From Phytoseiulus persimilis (taxonomy: Eukaryota; Arthropoda; Arachnida; Mesostigmata; Phytoseiidae), in assembly GCA_037576195.1 (NCBI GenBank), contig CM075103.1:15748001-15812000 (forward strand): a stretch of 64,000 bases of DNA, read 5' to 3'. This document shows positions 53,780 through 64,000 of this stretch, in pieces. The first letter of the stretch is position 1, and each line of letters begins with the position of its first letter. Made by a program: the position numbers and the translations under genes. The notes under the pieces are model-generated. The model was given only the letters and a program-made list of their open reading frames with translations. It did no database searches and was not told the DNA's origin.

Positions 53780-55080
53780 CCCGTCGGAGGAACAATTCAT
53801 GACGATCAATGCAAGTGAAACGCATTCCGCGAAGCGCGGTGGAACTCACACGAAAATCTCCGATTTCTGAGAGAGTTCTCGACCTCGAAAAGCTCAGTCT
53901 CTCATCGGAACTCGGTTAGCCGCGAGAACTTGATCCGTAACATGGCTGTAAACAGCAACGGAGCCCCGTCAGATCTGCTGGAACCGGGAAACGGGCTTTG
54001 GAAATCAATGCAAAGATCGGCGCAGGCGTGTGAGACACAGAAGAAACAGGGGAAATCCGACAGCCGCACGAGGGAGAGAGCGACGCGTCTCCGCTCAAAG
54101 AGTGATTCAGTTTGTCATCGGCGATAAGGCCGCGTGCCCGCGGCTCACTGTTTATGTTTGCGTTGTTTGACCGTTTATTTATGGAAATACGCAAAACACA
54201 GCGACACGTGCCGTAGCCGTAGGTCGCTCGTCCGATAAAGCCGGAGCTCAGTGCCATCTTTTCCTCTCTGTCGTTTTTCACGCTTGTTCCATCTTCCCCA
54301 GCTCGCTTTCCTCTACTCGGGAAGATGAAGCTTCGCTACCCCGGAACCCGATAAGAACGATTTGGACCCCAAGAACAACATCCTCCAGCATGGGCCAACT
54401 CCCCCCTCGTGCGCAGGCGACGACGATGGCGGCGGCGACGCACCTCGAAAGTAACTGTGGCTCTTCCGCAGTTTGGCTTCAGAGCATTTTATTGTTCTTC
54501 TGAACCACATTCGTTCGAATGGTGATGGAGTTGTTCCGTGGAATGGAGCTTCTCCTCTCGGCCCGATAGTTATCATCGAGGATTTAGAGCCAGAATATGC
54601 TAAGTTTGCGCACGGAGCCAACCTGGGCATAGCAAAAGACTATCGCTGGCTGGCCGGCCGGCTCGCTCGCTCCGTACACAGAAGGGGCATGTCCGAGAAG
54701 GGAGACCAGGAAGGAGACTGCAGACACGGGACAGGCATAAATAAAGTGATGATTCTTGAGCCGGGGAGCAAGCTAGGCCGGGCCGACAGGCAGTCAGGAC
54801 GAGGTGGGACATGTACGGCAGAGACCTACAACAAGTTACGCACCGACGACGTCGAAGAAGTTGAGGAGGAATATCCAGTCGAACGGGAAAGATAAATAGA
54901 GAGAGTGAATGTTGTCGCCAGATTGTCGATAACGATCCTGGGTTGACACGGACCTGAGGATATATGGAGCACTATTACGAGAGCCACACTGAGGGGGAGA
55001 CGGAGGAGAGAGGGGAGGAGGATGCTCTGTTTGCTACTTAGCGAGAGCTGACTTAGTGGAGCGCTGTAGGTAGTTCAGCT

Positions 55081-55100
55081 TGACTGACTGACTGACTGTC
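55081..55100. repeat. (GACT)n tetranucleotide repeat
   Basis: Four tandem GACT units in the upstream flank. Confidence 0.85.
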
Positions 55101-58100
55101 GACTACCTGAATCTATGGACGATTCAGCTGACCAGACGCCCCCTGCGGCTGGCGTCGACAGCTGGGACACTCAGCGGGCGATGTCGGAAGACACGAGTTA
55201 TACGGCGCTCGGTCACCGCGTCAAGATGGAATCAAGAGCGGCTTCAGCGACGGAGACATCACCGAGCGCTCGAGCAACACAAACAGAAACAAACACTCGA
55301 CTCAGGACTTCTGAGGAAGCTGCACTGAACGACGCAAGTGTCGTGGCGAGACGGAGGATCGAATTCACGGAACCCGATCGGCGGTGCACTGCCTCGAGAC
55401 ATAATCTCGCCCGGAGACCGCGCAGCTCCAGACATAGCGGTTCCGTCGTTGTTCTGCATCGGCTCAGGCTGCCGGCTCTAACGTTCTGTTCCCAGAATCT
55501 CAGTGATCATCTAAATTACCCCGTTGAATATTCTCTCGTTTTAGCTAAAACCGAGAGAAAGCACCGAGAAGCAAACCGAGCGCGGACGCCACGAGGGGGT
55601 GCGACGAGAACATGATAGAATCCGCGGCCGGTATGAGCGATCGTCGGTGAGGCCATCGTGCAGCTCTCTCTCTCCCCTCGACGGAAGATGCTACCAACGA
55701 AGTGACCGAACGGACCACGCGGTTCTCACCTCCACCGCAAGTTCGCATTCCGCCATGCAGGTTGGAGCGTGAGCGCTGACAGCCGAGCTCACCGCCGACG
55801 GACTCCAGACCGACGCGCTTCCCGGGGTCCGCGTCAGATTTTCGGGCGTGTGCCGGGACCCCCTTAATCAACGCCGACTCTTCGAAATCCGAGCATGTCC
55901 CGCTAAGTTGAACGCTTCGCGAGCTTCTCTGCGGTGGGGTTCAGGTCGTGTTCGATGCGTCTCCGCGTTTCGTCGAAATGAGGCGTATTTTATCTCATGG
56001 AACTGTCACTGGCGTCCAAGTGCCAACAATATACCACTAGACACTGCTGGTATACAGCACTGGCTCCAGTGTCCGCGGTTGCGATGCAGTGCAGGTCCAA
56101 GGAGGAGAATAAAACGAAGCAAAACTTAGAAAGATGATCTGATTCGATAAGTTGCAGGTTTACGGCTAGGCGTTTAGTAGCGGGGAGCAGGGAATGAAGA
56201 AGAGATCGTGATACAGATAGATCAAATCAGATAGAACTCAGATGGGAGAGCGGAGGAGACGCGCGAGACGAAGATCTCCCGATCCGGTGGGACGGTATGC
56301 CACCGAACGTCTGGGATATCTCTATGCTCCAAACGGCTGGTGGCAGCATACTGAAGGTTTAATAGCTTATTCGGTTTCGTTGCCGGCCTGCTCCTCCGTT
56401 CGTCGTCGTCGGTCCGTTGTGATCGCCCGTTCGTTCGTCCGTCCGTTCGTCGAGGAGACATTGGCGACAGCGGACAGATAACATCGACGCTGGAGCCCAG
56501 CGTTAAACTATTCCAGACTGACACAATGGTGAGAATCATCAAACACCGGGTCACAAGCATCCGTCCCTCGATAGACATCCGACTACACCTGCCCGCCCGC
56601 CTAATTCGCGAAACTGTAACTCATGGTCGCAGTGCATGTGCGTTCGGTTTTATTCGTTAACTAGGAGGAATGCAGAGACTGTGGTAAAAACGAATTGGGG
56701 AGCAACTTTCGTTTTTGGAAGTTTCCGATGGTTGGGCAATCACAACCGCTGGCTGACGGCTCCAGCGCCGATGCACTCAGCGTAGCACATGCGGAAAAGC
56801 TTCCCGCCACGGCAAACTGTTGAGTCACGTATTCCTCAGAAAGATATCCAGCCACAAGCGTTCCTCGAACAGGATCACTCTTGCGGTGAGTCCCGTTTTC
56901 CTGCCGACAGGCGATACCGGAATCTACAGCGAGGGTTGAGCCCGGGCCAAGGCTCTAACCCATTGAGGAATTCTCCGTGACCCGTAACAGTGCCAGGAAA
57001 GAACACGGAACCGGTGATCGAAGCTTTGACATGGAATACGTCCAAGGAACTCGATCGAAGGCCTGGCGTTTTCAGTGAAGGGTGAGACGATCAACGGCTG
57101 GGTAAACTCGATCCGGAGGTCGCCCACCCACTCGACCGTGCGGCATCTCGGGGGCTTTTTCGCTCTCTGCGGGAAGCTGCCTCGGTCGTCTACCTGATCG
57201 CGTAGCTGGCTGTTGCCGCTGCCGTCGAGGTGGCTTGCTGTCTGTCTGCCGGCCGGTGCCATGAAGACGCCCCCTTCTTAATTGGTGTAGTCTACGGTAT
57301 TTAATCGCAAACCTCATCACGGCCACTCAGGTATTTGAGGCTCGAATTCTTTTTGTTTATTCGAGCGTTTGCGACCGAAGCAAGAGAATGACAGGAGAAA
57401 AGAGACCGGGCGATCCGACGGCGCGGCGGCGAGCGATACGTCGCGAGTTTGATGCAGGCTGAATTTTTAGTAATTGATCGCCGATGGTCCGTTTGTTTGA
57501 TCTGGCGTGGAAGGCTTCACTTATCATCATCAGCTTTCGCTTTCAGTGAAGACGGATAGAGTCCAGAAAGAAGTGAGACCGTCGGGGAGGCTCAGAACCC
57601 GCGGAAGCCGACGGTTCGGAGGCAGAACGGCTCCGCGGGGAATAGCGGCGTGGGAAACTCGACCGACTCGACGGTTGGAAACCGTTGCGTCATCTCTGAT
57701 GCTAACTGTTTCCGAGCGACGAAGCTAATTCCGCTTCAACTATCGTAGTTCTTCCTTTCACATTGATGAATCATCACCAGAGGAATCGAGTGACATCCGT
57801 TCCCATGATTACATAAACTGGTTGTCGTGGTTTGCGAGGAGTATCGACAGCAAGACGACGGACGAGTCTGACTGAAGAAGGCGATGGAGAGGAGGGGCAT
57901 TGTTGTTTTGACGTGGAATTTCCGACAATGATTTATGTATTTCAGGTTCCTGAAAACATTGGGTCATCATCATCAGCATCCCACATTGTCGGTTTGATCC
58001 CTGGCATTACTTTCTTGATCTTTTTTTCTCTTGATCGCGTTTATCAAGCGGCCCACCGAACGGCGACGATCGTTTTCTCTTCATTTTCTCCACGGTTTCT

Positions 58101-60156
58101 TCGCTCCAAGATTTTATTATTAACGCACGCTCCGGAATTCGCATCAACTTTTTTTTGCGTCAAATGTTAGTTTCCCTGCTGCAGAAGCTACAAACTCGAT
58201 TCCTTGGCATTGTTCCGTCCTTATTCATCAGCTCGATTATGTTCGGAGCAGCGGTTCGATCCTCCCGCGAACTGTGTTCGCGATTCGGACCCTTGTCGAG
58301 CTTCGGTCGGGTGGAACGCGGAGTTTCAGCGGAGGAGTGAATTCTGAAGCCGTTTTCGACTCAAGAGTTCTGGGTCGCGAACAGTTTCAGGAACGAGCGG
58401 AGGAAAATCCTCGGAGAGCGAGTTTCGAACTCCGCTCCCTGAGATCTGGGTCGCTATATAAGGCCTTCGATTCCGCCCTGCAACGCGTAACCCACGTTAC
58501 CATTCATTCGGGCTGTCGGATCGCGAGACGCTGTAGGTCGGGGCTCGTTACGACTCCGTGATGTTTTTTTGCATGACCCAGAACTCCTCGAGTTGGGAGG
58601 GGAAGGAGTGAAAGCACCAGAACTCCGTGGAAACGGATTAGTTCGAAGCCCGAGTAAGTTCGGGCTGGAGGAACCTGTTCCGATCGATCGCAAACCAAGC
58701 AGAAATTTCAAGTGGGGAGGAAGGGAGCCTGCGAAGTTTCCATGCCGACTAAGAAAGGGGACATGGGTGTCGAATCTCGCCGGATCGCGCTGGTTTACGA
58801 TCCTGAAGTTTTTCCCAACTCTTCACTGAGCGATAAATCACCATCAGAGCTCCGGCGAGCCGGACAAAAAGACGGCCAGCAACCAGAGAATCACGCCGAG
58901 TCATAAAGTTCAAAAAAAAAAATCTCGCACCCAGAAACAGAGCGCTCGCTGACTCAGAGCCATTCGAGGTGGAAATGGAAACGCTACAGAAAAGCAAACG
59001 ATAACTAACGCCGAAATGAAACGAGCTGTGGGTGAGCACATTCGGAGTGGCTTCCAAGTTTTCATCGGCTTTTCTGAACGAGATAACGTCAGCAAACAAT
59101 CGTGATTCAGGCTACTTGCCAAACGCAACACTATCGGAAGGGGGAGCCACAGACGGCGGCAGGACAACGCTAGCGTCCAGAGCGGGTGGATGTGTGGACA
59201 GCTCGACAGTACGGTCCGTTCCTCATGGGGATTAAGATCAAGAATTAAACCATCGGAGCGATAATCCTCCCTGCCGTCAGCATCATTCGTTCCTCTAACG
59301 ACAATGATTCCTCGGGCTCATACGCCTAAAACTGACAACAAGTGTTTGTTGTTCTGTGCTCGCCTTTCGGGTAATAGTCATGAGAAGAAATTTTAACGAC
59401 CGCTCCAAGGCGAGTCCGATACCCGCCTAAGCGTAATTTCATCTTTCTTCGATGATTCGTTCCGCCTCTCAGCGATTTCGCGCCCGGACGTTCGTTTCTC
59501 AAGTTCCATTCCACGCTACTGAATCCGTAGTCGCTGTCGCGGACACGTTGTGCAGGCTCCTCCGTTCCACCGAATGAGAACTTGAGCTTGACTACTCGGC
59601 TTCCGCTTTATCGACAATTATAATGAACATCTCCGCAAATCAAAAACCGCCAAAAAAGTGCAATGAGAGCATCCCCGTGACTTTGGGCACTCGCTCCGGA
59701 GAGGTAAATCGTCTGCATGCAGTCCGAGAACATCTTCTTCGCCTCATGCTCGTACGTGCAGAGTGCACGATCAATCGAGCGAAAACAGATGACTGTACCG
59801 CTGCGGAAAATATTCCACGGATGCTGACGATGAAACGGTGGGTATTTCGCCCGCAGGAAGGATCTGTCTTCGTTTGGTTTGTCAATCGGTGCTGCCGCCG
59901 TTGTATTGGCTGGCCAGACCGGAAGCCTCAAAAACGACTGTTCGACTTGTTTCTAAATCGTGGTCGATAATGATTGTCGTTGTCGTCTTCCACTCATCGC
60001 CGTACGAATAGCCCACCCAAGGAAGAATCGAAGTCGCGGCTGTGGCCGCCACCGTTGCCTTATTCCAAAGCTGGCCAGTTGATCAACTGATCGGCTCACT
60101 GGATGGTCGGTAGGCGCCGCTGTGACTGCCGAACGAATGCGCCCGGACAATATCAT

Positions 60157-60190
60157 CCCCCCCCCCCCAAAGTGAAAAGTGAAAAGTGAA
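60157..60190. repeat. Poly-C run followed by three GTGAAAA units
   Basis: Twelve C residues (60157-60168) are followed by AA and then three consecutive GTGAAAA-type heptamers. The two simple repeats are directly adjacent. Confidence 0.9.
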
Positions 60191-63100
60191 GCCCAAAACG
60201 AACGAACGTCAAAAGTTCAGCCCCGCTCTCAAGCCGCTGGAAAAAAACAATGATGTGACAGCGACCCTCCACCTGGGGTTCTTCGCCACCTAATATCGAT
60301 ACATTTCATTTGCTGGTTTCATGATTGTGTCGTCGAAAATTATTGGGAGTAGGGGAAATCGAGCCATTACTGCTCGCATCGATTTGATGAGGTGGTCGAT
60401 GTTGACTGCTGATGGCCACTGTGGACTCGGACGGTGTCGATTGCAAGGATAGCAACCAGATGCTTAACGGAACGAAGAGAATGTCTTTGTCTCGAGGCAG
60501 GTGGGCATTGCTGAACTGTTTTCCGATCCCACCCCCGTCTGATGCGGCTGGGAATCGGGAATCGTAACAGATCCCCCAATACGCTTGCCCTGCTTTGAGC
60601 TGACCCCGAATATCTCAACTTGTCACGGAACCGTTAATGTTGCTCTCCCTTCGCTGTTTCTAACGGGTTCTATTTGATTCTAACCGCGGATCCTCTCCGA
60701 AGAGCGCTCCGGGTCGGGCACCGTTCAAGAGTACGAAACAGAAACAGCCTCGGTTGACGACCATTCATAGTTGAGAAGATCTACACTACGGTGAAGCCTC
60801 GATGCTCCGGGTAAAAGCCAGCGGTGCTGGATGATTATTCGACTGAGAAGCTTCGCCCACAGCGAAATGGTTTCAGCTGATCTTGACGAGGCGTGGAATT
60901 TTTCTTCCAAGAGAGCTCTAGGGTTGGCTTCCGAAGTGACGCAAGAGAAGTGTGACGGGTTTGGCTCCCACTTGTGCTGTTAAGCGATTCTGTGAGACAC
61001 TCCGTCCGCTGGGTGCAACGATTATACAAAGTATCGAATCGTAAAAACGTTTAAATGCCTCGTCAGAAGACACTCTTGCACGAATACGAACACACGCCCG
61101 TGCTGACACTTAATATCTTGTCTGCGGAGCTTCACGCAGGCTGCCAGGCGCCACGTCCTGACTCTTTGAATGTTCGGCCGCTGACATTAATGACGGCGGC
61201 GACGATTTATCTTCGCCGCCGTTTTCGGCTCACCGAAAAATTCTCCTCACCGTCCACTTCTCAGCTCTCCTGACTGATCGGAGTAACGGAATTTTCTGAA
61301 CATTCATCCGGTCCAAAACGCGATAACTCAGTTACGCTGAGAGAATCAAACTCTTCCGAATGCGCTCTAATCTCAAGATCAACAGACGCGACCTCGCGAA
61401 TGGAAGCATCATGTGCCATGCCACCTGCGATTTCGCGGCGGTGCTTTCGTTACTTATACGGGAAGCTTTTCGGCCGTTTCTGCGTTCCGGAAGGGCCTCC
61501 CATCTCACTGACGGCCTTGCCACTCCATAACGCTCGCGGATTCAGCGCTCCGGAAGTGTCTGGAATTCGTTTGCTTAGTCGATTTCCTCACTGGAGAACA
61601 TCCCGACTCATGTAGAACTCCGACAAGTGTTCAACTTTGGATAGGGGGCATCGGGGGCGAGCGCGGGGGAACAATTCCAGACGCGGCGCTCCCCGCCAAC
61701 TTGGGTCAATATCCCCTTCGCAGCTTCACGCAAGTTTCGGCCAATCATCGTATCATTAGTTTCCATTGATGGGGAACTCTTGCCTAATAGTCAGAACGTA
61801 TCGGTTCTGGAGCTACTCTAGTCATTTGGAGCCGCGACATCAGCGAGCAAATCATCAGAGAGTGAGTTCTCATGTCTGTGTCGTCTGATTGTATATGACT
61901 CGGCCCGTCAATGTTGACGGCGACCCATGGCAGGCAGGCATGCATGTAAACATTCGCGGCACGAGACTTCCGTTCCGTACGGAAACCGTTGGCGTCGGAA
62001 AGAATCACCGCGAGGGCCAGCATCCATCGATGACGCGGTGAAGATGACGATTGAGATGATGACTGTTGTGCAAGAAGAGTGAGTCGCTTCAGTTGAACGG
62101 TGGACACAGCGCAGCTCGTCACCAACATGGCTGCCGAAGCGCAATTAGAGTGGAAACCGCATGGTTCCGGGTCTGATTCCGCGAGCGAGTGCGCGCCGCC
62201 GTCCTGCCAACTGGAGTGGTGTTCAACACTCGAGGATTCATTTTGCTCTTCGGCCGGCGGAGTGTTAGACTGGGCAAACGGCTCCGACGATCCAAAGCGT
62301 CATGGCGACTTTTCACTTGGCCGCGACAGGGATCACACAGATCTGCCTCGTTTGCGGAGGTGGCAAGAACTCCTGAGCCGCGGACGGTAGCTTCTGCAGC
62401 CCAGGCAAACTTTGATCTCCGATATCTACGCATCCAAAATCCAATATCTATATCCACAAACGAAAAGGCGGCGAGTTGAGATCACAACGAGTCCTAAAAG
62501 CTCCCAAATGGCAATGGGATGTTATTGATCTCCTCCATTTCCAGACATCCAGTCTCCGCGATTTCTTTCCGATGATGCCTCTCACGATTCTCTGAGTTGC
62601 CAACGATCAGTGGAAATTCCACGACTCAATGCGCAGATTATCGCTAGCTATCACAACTGAGGAGCCTTGCCATATTTCGTTTTATGGCAGCCCGATTCGT
62701 AATTAACACGACTGTTGCGACCGAGCGGAAACAAATCACCAAGGTTATAACTCTCCAAACAGATCCAATGCGGCAATGGGACAACTGTATTTCAGATTCG
62801 CCCCATTCGTTAATTATGTCGTTGCTGCGATTCCTTCGTTTCTATCTTTCGCTGCGTTAGTCGCTCGAATCGGAACGCAAAGAGGAACGGGCGCGGCGCG
62901 AGCGGTCCCTTCATATGACTGCAGTTGGGAGCCGGAGCTTTCGAGCCCGATTCCTCAGATCCTCCTTCGGTTCGATCCCGTTGGGAACGGAAACCTCTAT
63001 CCTACCATTCCCTCCTCCATTTCCTCGAGTTTCCTGCTCCGAGATCAGGCCGAGGAACATCGGAAACAAATGGAAAAGCCATCCCAAAGAAGCGCGCTTC

Positions 63101-64000
63101 CCGTCATCGTTGTCACGGCCAGGCGAGCCGCATGGGCCCCGACGGAAGTTTTACTCGCTGTTGTGTTAATTGAAATTTGCTCTGTTTGAAACGTCCCTCG
63201 GCGGAAACTGAATATAACTGGAACCCGTTGGAAAACGAAAATCGGACGCTGGAAGCGAACTTCGCGTCGTTCGACGGCTCCGCGAGTGATAATTGGCCGT
63301 TTATGGAAATGTTCGAAAACCTTCCGAGGAAGAACTGCAAACTGCTCTTGAGACGCATACGGCGACAAGCCAGACATTCAAATGGAAATTCCGCAGCTGC
63401 TCTTATTGGCAAAAAACTTTCGACTCTTACCCAATAACTGTGGCGAACGGCGAGCTGGCGACGCACGAACACCGACAGACTCACAAACGTACAAACAACT
63501 TTGGCTGTTTAGAAACAATCCGGAATCCCTTTGTGGACAGGCGGCAAGCCGAGGATGAGCTTCTGAGGAGACATGACTTTGGGAAAACTTCGCCGTAGCC
63601 GCAGATATGTGCAAATCTGAGAAGAACCTGACTCCCCAAGTTTTTTTCAGGTGGAACTCGGTCAGGAGGTATCCCAGTATCTTATCATATCCGGAGTCAG
63701 AGACGGATTGGATTTTTGTCACAAAAGTGCGAAAATCTCATTGCAAGCTAATCCAGCGGAAATCGGACAGATCAGTATTCAAGCAGACGTGACGTCAATC
63801 AATTGAGTCGCTCCGCTTCAAGATATTTTCAATCGGCACAAATTTCAAGGGTGGCAACGCGGAGCCGAACCGTGGCGAAGACGAACTGTCGGCGTCATTA
63901 AAATCCAATCAAGCCGTGACTTCATCATCGCCGCGTCAAGAGCTCGTCAACTGCTGTGTCATTACGTCAAGTAGCTGTACATGATCAATCAGTCTCGCGT

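Larger units (their letters stand above)
44931..64000. other. 5' flank or upstream non-coding exons and introns of the GATA gene
   Basis: The acceptor at 44931 means that transcription starts somewhere in or beyond this block. No coding exon is recognisable in these 19 kb. Besides the regulatory candidates and repeats listed separately, it has several CAGC/GGCT-like runs (49.06 and 54.65 kb), a TATATAAG string at 58455-58462 without a matching initiator 30 bp downstream, and many short overlapping frames such as 53734-53168 minus (188 codons) with no recognisable domain. Confidence 0.5.

Noticed and set aside
58455-58462. TATATAAG as a core promoter
   Set aside because: No initiator-like sequence lies about 30 bp downstream and no gene follows on the plus strand.

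Overview
This is a stretch of animal (metazoan) nuclear DNA. The evidence is one intron-split gene with GT-AG introns, no dense bacterial-style coding, abundant simple repeats, short non-autonomous DNA transposons and tRNA-like repeat heads. Base composition is close to half G+C. The protein fits an invertebrate, most likely an arthropod (perhaps a mite or another chelicerate), but one gene cannot settle the species.

The only gene I can support is on the minus strand. It is a two-finger GATA transcription factor of the GATA1/2/3 class (Drosophila grain; vertebrate GATA2/GATA3). Five coding exons join in frame: 44876-44648, 34081-33578, 31552-31401, 30375-30247 and 28114-27677. They give a predicted protein of 483 residues. 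The junctions split the protein into an N-terminal region, a transactivation region, the N-finger, the C-finger with its linker, and the basic tail with a Ser/Gly/Ala-rich C-terminus. A splice acceptor just upstream of the start codon, followed by an in-frame stop, shows that at least one non-coding 5' exon lies further upstream. I could not place that exon.

Layout: 1-25.7 kb is gene-free 3' flank with two hAT-type transposon remnants (16105-16792 and 20848-21060), tRNA-like repeats and microsatellites. 25.7-27.7 kb is the possible 3'UTR. 27.7-44.9 kb holds the GATA gene with introns of about 10.6, 2.0, 1.0 and 2.1 kb. 44.9-64 kb is the 5' flank or upstream introns, with a promoter-like GC-rich patch near 49.2 kb and two dense clusters of GATA motifs near 53.0 and 53.7 kb that could be autoregulatory.

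Almost all other open frames are short, overlap on both strands, and have arginine/serine-rich translations typical of non-coding sequence of this composition. I found no bacterial, viral, CRISPR or toxin system. The most interesting points are the intact GATA gene architecture, the regulatory-looking GATA arrays, an intron-2 read-through frame, and well-delimited mobile element copies.
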